Positions 7,640 through 16,221 of a DNA stretch of 64,000 nucleotides are shown piece by piece (within the stretch, counting starts at the first letter, position 1; each line of letters opens with the position of its first letter). This DNA is from an uncultured Aquimarina sp. GTDB lineage: Bacteria > Bacteroidota > Bacteroidia > Flavobacteriales > Flavobacteriaceae. The notes beneath the pieces were generated by a model, which saw only the letters and a list, made by a program, of their open reading frames with translations, did no database searches and was not told the origin of the DNA. A program made the translations under genes and the position numbers. Location of the stretch: NCBI GenBank assembly GCA_947498595.1, contig CANMKX010000019.1, positions 1 to 64,000 on the forward strand. The letters run 5' to 3'.

Positions 7640-8920
7640 TTAATTATTTTTCTTTAGCTTTTTGTAGGTAAATTCAATAATAAAACTCGCTACAACAATA
7701 CTTAATGCAATACATACTCCTAAAAGGTTGGAGGTTATTTGTTGTAATACCAATGCAATGAGTGCGCTAAAACATAGCAATGCTGCAATTCCTGATATCA
7801 TTGATTTTCCATTAATCTCGTTACTTTTTTTATAAGCCACAATATTAACCATTGCAAATATTAGTAAAAAGCCAATACTACCAGCAGTAGAAATGCTTTC
7901 TAGATCTAATGTATTAGCTATAATAAGCGTCAGTATTGCTGTTATTCCTAATCCTATAGGTTGATTCCAGCAATATTGTGTTAATTCATGAGGCAATTCA
8001 TCATCTTCTGCCAATTCGTAACTCACTCTACTCCCACCATATAAAGATGCGTTAATTGCAGAAAAAGTAGAAATTAATGCAGCTACTGTGATAATAGAAA
8101 ATCCAATTTTTCCAAGCAATGGTTTTGCGGCTTCTGCCAACACATAATCTTGTGCATTAGCTATTTCTTTAAATGGTAACGATCCTACAGTAATAATAGC
8201 TATCGTAATGTATAATGCGATTACAAATAATACTGAGATAAAATATGCTTTAGGAATATTTTTCTTTGGTTCTTTTATATCTGGAGCTGCGTTTGCAATT
8301 AATTCAAATCCTTCATAAGCAACAAAAATAACCATTCCTCCTGTTAATAATTTTACAGGTGTTTCCCAACTAGAGATTGCTAATTGTGTAATATTCTCAT
8401 TTCCAAACAATCCATATATACCTACCGCAACAAAACTTAGTAAAATAGTAAGTTTAATAATCACTGCATAAGATTCGATTTTCCCTACGACCTTAATACT
8501 ATAATAATTAATTACTGTTGCTAGTATAATAACGAAACTTATAAATATGTGCGTATCTACCTCAATACTATCTGTTATCCGTATTAAATTGGGTGCGTAA
8601 GATCCAAACGCATTAGCATATAAGGACAGCATAATTATATAGCTTATCCACAATAAATTATTTAAACCACCACTAAAAACTCCAGTTCTAAATCCCATAT
8701 TCATGAACTTAACAGTTCCTCCTCTATCTGGATATTTTAAAGATAGTTTTGCATAAGAATATGATGTTAAAAAGGCAATGCAACCCGCAATCAAAAAGGC
8801 TATTGGAGTACCTCCTTTGGCTAAATCAACTGCTAATCCTAAGGCGGCAAAAATACCACCTCCTACCATTCCTCCTATTCCTATAGAAATAGCTTCTTTT
8901 AATCCTATTTTTGTCCCCAT
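7640..8920 (-). CDS. APC-family amino-acid permease
   Basis: The 426-residue integral membrane protein begins IGLKEAISIGIGGMVGGGIFAALG, in parts the glycine-rich first helix (GxGxxxGxGIF type) of APC-superfamily transporters. About 12 hydrophobic helices follow; helix 6 carries FVAYEGFELIANAAPDIK, the conserved region near the substrate site. It should import an amino acid or amine using a proton or sodium gradient, or act as an exchanger; substrate unknown. It follows the STAS and DUF308 genes on the same strand (gap 37 bp) and is probably co-transcribed with them. Confidence 0.88.
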   Translation of the reverse strand: MGTKIGLKEAISIGIGGMVGGGIFAALGLAVDLAKGGTPIAFLIAGCIAFLTSYSYAKLSLKYPDRGGTVKFMNMGFRTGVFSGGLNNLLWISYIIMLSLYANAFGSYAPNLIRITDSIEVDTHIFISFVIILATVINYYSIKVVGKIESYAVIIKLTILLSFVAVGIYGLFGNENITQLAISSWETPVKLLTGGMVIFVAYEGFELIANAAPDIKEPKKNIPKAYFISVLFVIALYITIAIITVGSLPFKEIANAQDYVLAEAAKPLLGKIGFSIITVAALISTFSAINASLYGGSRVSYELAEDDELPHELTQYCWNQPIGLGITAILTLIIANTLDLESISTAGSIGFLLIFAMVNIVAYKKSNEINGKSMISGIAALLCFSALIALVLQQITSNLLGVCIALSIVVASFIIEFTYKKLKKNN

Positions 8921-8957
8921 ATTAAATTTATTATATATGTTTTCTAGTATTAAATAT

Positions 8958-9482
8958 TCATTTATCTAGATATACTTGATTAAATAGTAAATGTGTTACT
9001 CCATAAACTAATAGGTAAAAACCAACTCCCATTACAAACTTTATATTTGCTACAAACGGTATACTAATAGTCAATAATCCTCCTATAAATAATGTTAATC
9101 CTAATAAAAGTTTTAATAGTTTTTGATCAACTGATATGGTGGTATGCATATATCCTTCAATCATTTCTACTATCGCTTGTAATAACATCCATAAACCTAA
9201 CAAGTAAGCTATAATGACTTCAGAAAAGCCATCTAAAAAAAAGATACTTAGCCCTATTACAATATCAATACTTGCTTTTGATAAATGGTATTTTATTATT
9301 GTTTCGTTTGAGTGGTTGCTAATCGCTACTAACTTTAGGATACCTAACATCATCAATATATATGTTATGTAATTATTGATGATCAGTAATGTTAATTCTG
9401 GAGCTGTGATTAATAATAATCCTATTATAAAAAAAAGAATATTTCTTACTAATTGATTAGTATACGTAGATTCTATACTCAT
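8958..9482 (-). CDS. DUF308 (HdeD-like) membrane protein
   Basis: The 174-residue protein has about six hydrophobic helices arranged as two similar halves, as in HdeD/DUF308 proteins, whose E. coli member is linked to acid stress. Motifs such as GLLLITAPELTLL and YLLGLWMLLQAIVEMIEGY fit the family. A longer frame reaches 9506, but I prefer the ATG at 9482 because it overlaps the upstream STAS gene's stop as TAATG, the same coupling seen at two other gene pairs in the window. The function is unknown beyond membrane stress association. Confidence 0.82.
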   Translation of the reverse strand: MSIESTYTNQLVRNILFFIIGLLLITAPELTLLIINNYITYILMMLGILKLVAISNHSNETIIKYHLSKASIDIVIGLSIFFLDGFSEVIIAYLLGLWMLLQAIVEMIEGYMHTTISVDQKLLKLLLGLTLFIGGLLTISIPFVANIKFVMGVGFYLLVYGVTHLLFNQVYLDK

Positions 9483-9844
9483 TAGTCGCATGTAACCCAA
9501 TTCCAAGCTTCTTCTAGTGTCTCAATATCAAAATATTTCTCTTCCCATGGTACCAATCTATTTTCTATATCTATCAAGGTAGGAAGTATTGAATGATGTC
9601 CTATTATAGCTATTTTACCTATATATGAATGTTCTTCTATAAAAAATTTAAAAACTGAAAAAACGGTTTTTATAGTGGCTTTTGAATGGTTTGGTAATAG
9701 TATTAATAAATTTACTTTAGGAAACTCTTGACGTAATTCTTTAATATGTTTGCTTAACCAATCTATTTCTCTCTTTTTTATTTCGCTTTCTAAAAATTCA
9801 ACCGAAATTAAATTTTTATGTATTTTATCTATCTCTACGTACAT
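9482..9844 (-). CDS. STAS/SEC14-like (SpoIIAA-like) small protein
   Basis: The 120-residue soluble protein resembles the SpoIIAA-like/DUF3478 STAS family, which folds like STAS and SEC14 domains and occurs in stress-related operons. It has alternating beta strands and helices (LLILLPNHSKATIKTVFSVF, IGKIAIIGHHSIL) and the family's C-terminal DIETLEEAWNWV end, where a residue near FDIETLEEAxxWL is typical. It heads a run with DUF308 and the amino-acid permease and is coupled to DUF308 by TAATG. A role in membrane or lipid-linked stress response is inference. Confidence 0.72.
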   Translation of the reverse strand: MYVEIDKIHKNLISVEFLESEIKKREIDWLSKHIKELRQEFPKVNLLILLPNHSKATIKTVFSVFKFFIEEHSYIGKIAIIGHHSILPTLIDIENRLVPWEEKYFDIETLEEAWNWVTCD

Positions 9845-9940
9845 TTTTTTCTTTTTTAAAAACGTTAGTATAAAATTTCCTTTACCATTAATTTCACCTA
9901 CATATATTTTATACTAACATTTAACCTAACTACAAATCTT

Positions 9941-10789
9941 TTACTTTGTTTTTCTTATAATTCTATCATTTAATGGTTGTTCATTTCTATAATTATTATG
10001 TGGCATTAATCTTTGCAATACTTTTAATTGTTCTAGAGACACTGTTATTGGATCTTTAAAAATAAACCAGTGTACTCCTTCTGTACACGGAGGTGTTGTT
10101 AATGAACCAGTATATGTGTAATACCCTCTATTATTTGGTAAGTTTTTATTGAGGTCAAATGGTTTTTTTATACTTTTTGATTCTCCTTTATGTATTGGCA
10201 AATACTTTTCTAAGAAATCAAATGGAGCACTATTACTTCCTTCTTTCACCATTATAGCTATTACTACAAATTCCTTATTCTTATTCATATGCACCATATG
10301 TATAACCATAGGGTAACGAACACCATCAATTGTATGTTCTGAGGATTCATGAAAATGAATTTGTTTAACATCATATCTCATTCCCTTAAACATGATATAA
10401 TCTCCTTCTTCAAAATTATACTGAATGGAATGTCCATTATTAACTACGTCATGAATTTGAGTTTTTGTGCTATAATGAATATCTAATGCTTTTAATTCAA
10501 TATCTGTTTTTGCATTTACATCTATAATATTAATAGGCGATTGATATTTACCATCACAATCTGAATTCTTTTCGATTTCTGACCAATGTTCTGGGCCACT
10601 TTCTCCTTCGTAACTCCAATGCATTTTCTTTTCTTTTACGGGAGTCACCTCTTCAATCTCTATAACATCCCCTTCATTGTCAGCAAGTACTGTATCTGTA
10701 ATTTCAACTTCTTGAATATTTTGTTTTTTTTCATTTTTACATGAAACAATAAGAGTAAATGCTACTATTCCTAAAATAATTTTCTTCAT
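9941..10789 (-). CDS. alpha-class carbonic anhydrase, lipoprotein
   Basis: The 282-residue product starts with a lipoprotein signal (MKKIILGIVAFTLIVSC, lipid on the Cys at 17) and an acidic linker. The alpha-carbonic-anhydrase domain spans about 55-280. Family landmarks are HWSYEGESGPEHW, CDGKYQSPINI, the zinc-binding HFH in QIHFHESSEH, the third ligand region VIHMVHMNK, and SLTTPPCTEGVHW. All three zinc histidines appear present, so it should hydrate CO2 on the cell envelope. The two Cys (CDGK and PPCTE) can form the conserved disulphide. It is coupled to the DUF2490 gene by a TAATG overlap. Confidence 0.95.
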   Translation of the reverse strand: MKKIILGIVAFTLIVSCKNEKKQNIQEVEITDTVLADNEGDVIEIEEVTPVKEKKMHWSYEGESGPEHWSEIEKNSDCDGKYQSPINIIDVNAKTDIELKALDIHYSTKTQIHDVVNNGHSIQYNFEEGDYIMFKGMRYDVKQIHFHESSEHTIDGVRYPMVIHMVHMNKNKEFVVIAIMVKEGSNSAPFDFLEKYLPIHKGESKSIKKPFDLNKNLPNNRGYYTYTGSLTTPPCTEGVHWFIFKDPITVSLEQLKVLQRLMPHNNYRNEQPLNDRIIRKTK

Positions 10790-11496
10790 TATCGAATATG
10801 GTATTTTAATGTTGTTTGTAATATATGATTGCTTCTAAATTGATTGTTTGCAATGGGCGCATAATCATTAAGGTATCCCACGCTTATACTTCCGTTTTTT
10901 AAGATTGGATAACTCAATCCCGTATAAAACCAATTTTGATTTAATGATCTAGGCGCAATTCCTTTTTCCGTATTCAGCCAAATTTCATTAAACATGGTAA
11001 CGGATAACATATTAGATTTACTTACTTTTATTACTGGAAGACTTACTGTAAATCGATATCTAAATCTCATTAAAAACTCGGTACCATCAATTTCGAATTG
11101 ATTTTCTGTTGTTTCAATTACATTCTCTACAAAACGTTGTTCAAATCGAAATCGATGCTTAAATGCTAATTTCCATGAAGCATGTTGTAATTGTATTTGC
11201 TCCCAAAGATCATTTTCAGTAAAATCGTGTGTTTCTCTATAATTTTTAGCATACGTATACCCCATACCTATGTCTATAGTTTTGTTTAATTTATAATGCA
11301 TTGATGGTCTTATTAGTAATTGTTGTTTGTTTTTTAAAAAATCAGTTCTTCTTAGGTGAGCTTCGTTTTTTAAAATAAAACTGTCGTTCAATTTATAATC
11401 CAATATCAAGCTATTCCATGAACTATAACTTTCTTCAGTTTGTGACCAAACAATACTTGAGAAGAGAAAAAACAAGCTATAAAATATTGTTTTCAT
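10789..11496 (-). CDS. DUF2490 outer-membrane beta-barrel protein
   Basis: The 235-residue product has a signal peptide (ending near VWSQ) followed by amphipathic strands typical of a small outer-membrane barrel. The pattern matches DUF2490: SWNSLILDYKLND near the start, repeated aromatic/basic strands (RHRFRFEQRFVE), FNEIWLN and the final LQTTLKYHIR ending in an aromatic-rich strand. The function of the family is unknown. Its stop overlaps the carbonic anhydrase start (TAATG), so both envelope proteins are made together. Confidence 0.85.
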   Translation of the reverse strand: MKTIFYSLFFLFSSIVWSQTEESYSSWNSLILDYKLNDSFILKNEAHLRRTDFLKNKQQLLIRPSMHYKLNKTIDIGMGYTYAKNYRETHDFTENDLWEQIQLQHASWKLAFKHRFRFEQRFVENVIETTENQFEIDGTEFLMRFRYRFTVSLPVIKVSKSNMLSVTMFNEIWLNTEKGIAPRSLNQNWFYTGLSYPILKNGSISVGYLNDYAPIANNQFRSNHILQTTLKYHIR

Positions 11497-11562
11497 TTTG
11501 TGATTTGTGTGTATGATTTGAGTTATAAAGTACTCTTATAGGGTTCTATTAAGCTATCTTGT

Positions 11563-12108
11563 TTATTTGGCAGTTCTGAGGTGGTATTTATTTCCTTCTA
11601 AATCAAAATAAAGCGCGTGCGTTTCTTGATCTTTTTTTAATTTAATCTTATAATATAGTTCTCTATTATTCTCTCCTATTATAATTTTCTCTTTATCCCC
11701 TACTATTTTCCAATCTTTATAAGCCCCTTTCTTTAGTTGCTTACGTATTGATTTAGGCAAAGCTTTATCTTCGATAATTTCTTTGACTCTTAACACATTT
11801 CCATCTTTATCAAATACTATATATTTTTTATAATGTTCCCCTCTTAACATTACAGAATAATTATCTGGTTTATGTTGATCCGAAAGTTCTTGTTGATCAA
11901 ATTCAACCTCCCAATCCGAGAAATCTATTAGTGTAGGAATACTGTACCAAGCGGTCATTTCCATTGTTGGATATTGAGTAGTTACTGCATCAATTAATAA
12001 TTCAGGAACTTCACTTTTCTCTATCAATGTGATTTTTTCTTTGTTTTGAGATATTCCTTTTAATACTCCTAAAAAAACCATTAATATTGCTAAAATCTTT
12101 CTTTTCAT
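11563..12108 (-). CDS. exported PepSY-like protein
   Basis: The 181-residue product has a signal peptide (MKRKILAILMVFLGVLKGISQ) and a mature part with two similar alpha/beta units resembling PepSY-like (DUF2874 type) domains: VPELLIDAVTTQYPTME followed by a strand-rich segment ending in IVFDKDGNVLRV, then LPKSIRKQLKKGAYKDW ending in YFDLEGNKYHLR. Such domains are periplasmic and thought to bind or inhibit other envelope proteins. It is upstream of, and in the same direction as, the DUF2490 and carbonic anhydrase genes with a 66-bp gap. The functional link is inference. Confidence 0.65.
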   Translation of the reverse strand: MKRKILAILMVFLGVLKGISQNKEKITLIEKSEVPELLIDAVTTQYPTMEMTAWYSIPTLIDFSDWEVEFDQQELSDQHKPDNYSVMLRGEHYKKYIVFDKDGNVLRVKEIIEDKALPKSIRKQLKKGAYKDWKIVGDKEKIIIGENNRELYYKIKLKKDQETHALYFDLEGNKYHLRTAK

Positions 12109-12215
12109 TTTTTTTTATTTGATTATAATTTCATTTTTGCACCACAAAATTATTCTCTTTTAATCTATTCTGATAGTATAAAAAAAAGGGGTTTGTGACA
12201 TTAAAAAAGAGGAAC

Positions 12216-13658
12216 ATGAAAAGTAATAAGCTCAAAGAAGTTGTTAATTCCTTATCGCTTCAAGAAAAACATAGATTTAAGAATCAATTAACAATAAATA
12301 AACACATAAAAACTGTAGAAAATCTCTTTGATATCATTAATACTCATAAGGAAAAGGATTTATCTAAAGAATTTGTTTTTAAAAAACTATATAACAAACC
12401 TTATACTAAAGAAAGAGACTATTTATTACGGAATTCTTATCGAAATTTGTCCAAAAAAATAGAAGATTTTTTAATTGAAGAGCAGTTTCATAAAGAGATA
12501 CATAGCAACTTAAATATTCATAATTATTATATACTTAAATCATATCAACATTTAAAACTATACCATCTTTTTGATATTAAATACAATTCATCTTTAAAAA
12601 AGGCAGAAAATAGTTCTGATTATTTAGTCGCTAGTTCTATTACAGGACTACGAGTTAACAATTATATTCATCACTTAGTTCCTAATAAAAAAGATTACGA
12701 AAAAACAAACCAATCTATAGATCTTCAAGTTGCTTATTTAAGTGCTTTTTATCTTAATAGCTTACATAAATCCGATTTTAATCATGCAAAAATTAATCAT
12801 GATATAGCCCCTAATGCTACTATGGATAAAAAGATTAAGGAAACGCAATCAATTACACATCCATTTGAAGATAACTATAGTAAATATTTAAAATTAAAAG
12901 TGCATTTTTTTCAGTTTAATCATGACGAAAAGATTGCATTGGCTTTACAAGGTATAACGCTACTAAAATCTATAAAAACGGTCACGGATGAAATAAATCA
13001 AGAGTTGTTTTTTTGCGAAACTGTATTGGCTCATGAATATGCAGTTTTAGAAGAATATGATAAAGCATATCCAATCTATCATTCATTATTAACTAAAAAC
13101 GACGCTATAGAATCATCTTTAAAAACTTCCTTAATTTGTGATTACATTACTGTTTTGATTCGTACAGATCAGTATACAGAAGCATTAGAAACAATAGATA
13201 AACATAAAGAAATACTAGAAAATACAACTCCAGCTATATCTTTAAAAATAGCATTCAAAAAACTATTACTTTATGCTTTTTCAAAAGATATAACCAAGTT
13301 GAGTAACCACATTCCCTCTTGTAACACATTATTGGATTATGACAAATATGTTTGTCGTTTACTATATGCAATTGAAGCTTATTTGAAGAATGATTTTGAT
13401 AATGCTCATCGTGAGTGTATCAATTTAAAAAATTCTTTACGATATAAAGCTCCATGTTTTGATATAAGGGATATTCTTAATTTCTATTTACGTTTTTTCT
13501 ACCTCATACCATTAGCCGAAGAAAAACCATCACATTTTAAAAATTCAATTATCAGATTACATCGCGATATTGAATTATATAACGAACATGCCTTATCTGA
13601 ATATTTGGAGTACCTTCCATATATCTGGTTACAAAAAGAGATATCAATATATCTCTAA
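12216..13658 (+). CDS. large helical protein, TPR-like, function unknown
   Basis: The 480-residue protein appears almost entirely alpha-helical. Its N-terminus (LKEVVNSLSLQEKHRFKNQL ... VENLFDIINT ... RDYLLRNSYRNLSKKIEDFL, in parts) follows a pattern common in Bacteroidetes proteins of unknown role: a 'SLSxxExxxFK' opening and a 'KNYLxxxIxxSL'-like second helix pair, followed by tetratricopeptide-like repeats. I choose the ATG at 12216 over a GTG at 12195 because AGAGGA at 12208-12213 sits at ribosome-binding distance. It may be a protein-protein scaffold. It converges with the unknown gene at 13660, the stops being about one base apart. Confidence 0.7.
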   Translation: MKSNKLKEVVNSLSLQEKHRFKNQLTINKHIKTVENLFDIINTHKEKDLSKEFVFKKLYNKPYTKERDYLLRNSYRNLSKKIEDFLIEEQFHKEIHSNLNIHNYYILKSYQHLKLYHLFDIKYNSSLKKAENSSDYLVASSITGLRVNNYIHHLVPNKKDYEKTNQSIDLQVAYLSAFYLNSLHKSDFNHAKINHDIAPNATMDKKIKETQSITHPFEDNYSKYLKLKVHFFQFNHDEKIALALQGITLLKSIKTVTDEINQELFFCETVLAHEYAVLEEYDKAYPIYHSLLTKNDAIESSLKTSLICDYITVLIRTDQYTEALETIDKHKEILENTTPAISLKIAFKKLLLYAFSKDITKLSNHIPSCNTLLDYDKYVCRLLYAIEAYLKNDFDNAHRECINLKNSLRYKAPCFDIRDILNFYLRFFYLIPLAEEKPSHFKNSIIRLHRDIELYNEHALSEYLEYLPYIWLQKEISIYL

Positions 13659-13659
13659 T

Positions 13660-14409
13660 CTAATTTGTTAGGTATTGTTTCAAACTTTTTTCAAAAAAAT
13701 TAAGAGCAGTATTTTGTGTTGTATTTGTTATTGGTAAAACAGCCCCTTTCCAATCTTCAGATTTCCAAATTCCAATATCTAATTTTGGGTATGTTAGCGG
13801 GTCTAAAGCTCCTTGATCATTATAACCACTTATATATAGATAAAAATCTTCTATCATTGTATCAGGCATCGCCAAACCTGCTCCTATAGATAATGTATCA
13901 TTAACCACCGTAAAAATCCCCGAATCAAAATGATGTGGCCATATTCGTATGGTAGCGGATAACTCATTTTTTTCAATAAATTTGGCAAGGGTATTATGTA
14001 CCAACACTCTATTTTGCGCTAATTGATTAACTTCTTTCTTATCTGTCAATTCAAATTTAAAATCTAATGTAAGGGGTGCGTAAGGCAATTCGTAATGAAA
14101 AAAATACTTATATTCTTTTTTAAAAAGGTTCTTTTCAAAAATTTCTTTTAGCCAATCCAAAACTTCTTTATGTGTTTTTTGATCTAAAGAAAATGCTTCT
14201 TTCACTTTTGTACTAGTTCCCCATTCTAACGAAAAATTAGTATAATTCAGTTTTAATCGATCTTCATTCTCATTCAAATCTCTTGTCTCTAAAGTTAATT
14301 TTGTGATAGAGAAACCTAAATTGGTATGACTGTCATCTTCTTCTTTATCCAAAAAACTAATTGCAGCAGCAGCAAGGTATTGAGCAGCAATATGCATTAT
14401 CTTTTCCAT
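13660..14409 (-). CDS. conserved hypothetical protein
   Basis: The 249-residue soluble protein has no signal peptide or membrane segment. Distinctive C-terminal sequences are RIWPHHFDSGIF, SIGAGLAMPDTMIEDFYLYISGY in parts, and SEDWKGAVLPI. I remember this arrangement in other Flavobacteriia but without a name or function. The WPHHFD cluster followed by conserved acidic residues could form a metal or active site; that is a guess. It converges tightly with the helical protein gene, without room for a terminator between them. Confidence 0.7.
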   Translation of the reverse strand: MEKIMHIAAQYLAAAAISFLDKEEDDSHTNLGFSITKLTLETRDLNENEDRLKLNYTNFSLEWGTSTKVKEAFSLDQKTHKEVLDWLKEIFEKNLFKKEYKYFFHYELPYAPLTLDFKFELTDKKEVNQLAQNRVLVHNTLAKFIEKNELSATIRIWPHHFDSGIFTVVNDTLSIGAGLAMPDTMIEDFYLYISGYNDQGALDPLTYPKLDIGIWKSEDWKGAVLPITNTTQNTALNFFEKSLKQYLTN

Positions 14410-14720
14410 AGTATTTATATTTTCTTTTCAAGATAATCATTTAATTCTTCTAAACTCATTTCTATAGAAATCACTTTTCCTTTTTAGTCTACCAAAAGAT
14501 TATAAATAATGCATTGCAAATCATATATTATGACTAAAAACTCTTTCTCTGCTTGTGTCAAATATATTATTCAATGGTAATTGATCATCACAAATTATTC
14601 TTCTTTTTAAGTCTAAAGAATTCTTTAATACTTAAAAGTCGTGTTGTATGATTTATTTTTCTTAAAAATTGTGAAAAATTGATTATTACAAATGATATAT
14701 AACTTATAGCTGAAGAATAA
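14410..14720. other. intergenic gap, no convincing gene
   Basis: The gap is AT-rich between the unknown gene at 13660-14409 and rnpB, both on the minus strand. A 14-codon minus-strand frame at 14415-14459 (reading MSLEELNDYLEKKI) is open for a few codons upstream without a start and may be a remnant. I see no RNA gene or repeat here. Confidence 0.4.
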
Positions 14721-15026
14721 AAAAGTAGGTCATAAGCCGGATTCTGTATCGATTGTAAACAAAAGATTCCTTATCATTTATCTAGACTAACAATTACTCA
14801 TTAGTTCAAACCGCCTACCCTCCAACATTGAGCGCACAACTCTTTTACGCTGGTATACATGGCGTTGCACCGTATAGAGTTTACCTGGTTTCACTACAGC
14901 ATTACCTGTACATACTTTCTGCTGCACTTGTCCTCGTTTCGCAACGGACGGGCGTTACCCGCTATACTGTGCTATGGTGTCCGGACTTTCCTCTTTATAA
15001 TATAAAGCGATAAGGTGACCTACTTT
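14721..15026 (-). ncRNA. rnpB: RNase P RNA
   Basis: On the minus strand the sequence contains GAGGAAAGTCCGGACACC just after the 5' stem, the hallmark of bacterial RNase P RNA, then the internal ACAGNA-type segment near the 3' end. The 5' and 3' ends pair through aaagtaggtcacc (about 15013-15025) and ggcttatgacctacttt (about 14722-14738), forming the P1 and adjacent helices. The RNA removes tRNA 5' leaders together with RnpA. A good Bacteroidetes promoter lies immediately upstream (15031-15060), and a T-run follows the 3' end. The ends are accurate to within a few bases. Confidence 0.95.
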
Positions 15027-15030
15027 GGGG

Positions 15031-15060
15031 CAAAAGTAGGAATAATATTAACGTTTCCAA
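15031..15060 (-). promoter_or_regulatory. Bacteroidetes-type promoter of rnpB
   Basis: On the minus strand, TTG (15060-15058) is followed after 19 nt by TACTTTTG (15038-15031), matching the -33 TTG and -7 TAnnTTTG elements of the primary Bacteroidetes sigma factor. The predicted transcript start is a few bases downstream, at the first paired base of the RNA. Confidence 0.8.
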
Positions 15061-15111
15061 GCGTATTCTGTTTTTGTTGATAATTCTTTTTCTAAAAAAA
15101 AGGGGAAAGCG

Positions 15112-15141
15112 TTTCAAATATGAAACCAATTTTTAACTTTG
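15112..15141 (+). promoter_or_regulatory. probable dnaX promoter
   Basis: TAACTTTG at 15134-15141 fits the -7 element TAnnTTTG; a weaker TTT at 15112-15114 is 19 nt upstream. The ATG at 15148 is only 6 nt beyond, so the transcript would be leaderless or almost so. This argues against the longer TTG-started frame at 15139. Confidence 0.5.
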
Positions 15142-15147
15142 CGGTGT

Positions 15148-16221
15148 ATGGAGCACTTTATAGTATCAGCACGTAAGTATAGACCTAAAACATTTAAAGA
15201 TGTTGTGGGGCAACAGGCTATTACCAATACCTTATTAAATGCTATTGATAATAATCACCTGGCGCAAGCTTTATTATTTACTGGCCCTCGTGGAGTTGGT
15301 AAAACTTCTTGTGCTCGTATTCTTGCTAAAACAATAAATCAAGAGGATAATCAAAATCCTGATGAAGATTTCGCTTTTAATATTTTTGAACTAGATGCTG
15401 CTTCAAATAACTCTGTTGATGATATTCGTAATTTGATTGATCAGGTTCGTATCCCACCACAGGTAGGTATTTATAAAGTCTATATCATTGATGAGGTTCA
15501 TATGTTATCACAAGCAGCTTTTAATGCTTTTCTTAAAACTCTAGAAGAGCCTCCAAAGCATGCTATCTTTATTTTAGCTACTACAGAAAAGCATAAAATT
15601 ATTCCAACTATTTTATCTCGTTGTCAAATATTTGATTTTAAACGTATCACTGTTACAGATGCAAAAAATCACTTAGTAGAGGTAGCTAAAAGTGAAGGAA
15701 TTCAAGCAGATGAAGATGCATTGCAAATTATAGCTCAAAAAGCAGATGGCGCTATGCGAGATGCTTTATCTATTTTTGATCGTGTTGTAAGTTTTAGTGG
15801 GTCTAACCTTACTAGGCAAGCTGTTACAGAAAATTTAAATGTTTTAGATTACGAAACATATTTTAAAGTTACTGATCTAATCATTGAAAATAATATTCCT
15901 CAGTTATTACTAGAGTTCAATACAATTCTTGCCAAAGGGTTTGATGGACATCATTTTGTTGCAGGATTAGCTTCTCATTTTAGAGATTTATTAGTTTGCC
16001 ATAACGAGGCTACGATTCACCTACTAGAGGTTAGTAAACAAACTAAAATGATGTATTATGAGCAATCCAAGAAATCACCTCACGAATTTTTAGTCCGTGG
16101 TATTGAATTAGCAAATGATTGTGATCTCAAATATAAAACAAGTCAAAATCAACGTTTATTAGTTGAATTATGTTTAATGCAACTTGCCTCGATCTTAACA
16201 GATGGAGGAAAAAAAAAATAA
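15148..16221 (+). CDS. dnaX: DNA polymerase III subunit gamma/tau, N-terminal (gamma) frame
   Basis: The 357-residue product is the ATPase part of the clamp-loader subunit that loads the sliding clamp during replication. It starts with ARKYRPKTFKDVVGQ, carries Walker A GPRGVGKTS, Walker B VYIIDEVHMLS, the AFNAFLKTLEEPP segment and the sensor ATTEKHKIIPTILSRCQ. The four-Cys zinc module usually found between Walker A and B in E. coli DnaX is absent; a short acidic linker (NQEDNQNPDEDF) takes its place. The frame stops right after a run of ten A (16209-16218). The next frame (16202-16894) encodes what looks like the tau C-terminus, so this frame probably gives the gamma form. Confidence 0.93.
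   Translation: MEHFIVSARKYRPKTFKDVVGQQAITNTLLNAIDNNHLAQALLFTGPRGVGKTSCARILAKTINQEDNQNPDEDFAFNIFELDAASNNSVDDIRNLIDQVRIPPQVGIYKVYIIDEVHMLSQAAFNAFLKTLEEPPKHAIFILATTEKHKIIPTILSRCQIFDFKRITVTDAKNHLVEVAKSEGIQADEDALQIIAQKADGAMRDALSIFDRVVSFSGSNLTRQAVTENLNVLDYETYFKVTDLIIENNIPQLLLEFNTILAKGFDGHHFVAGLASHFRDLLVCHNEATIHLLEVSKQTKMMYYEQSKKSPHEFLVRGIELANDCDLKYKTSQNQRLLVELCLMQLASILTDGGKKK

Noticed and set aside
14415-14459. A 14-codon minus-strand frame before the unknown 249-residue gene
   Set aside because: The length is within chance expectation and there is no family match.
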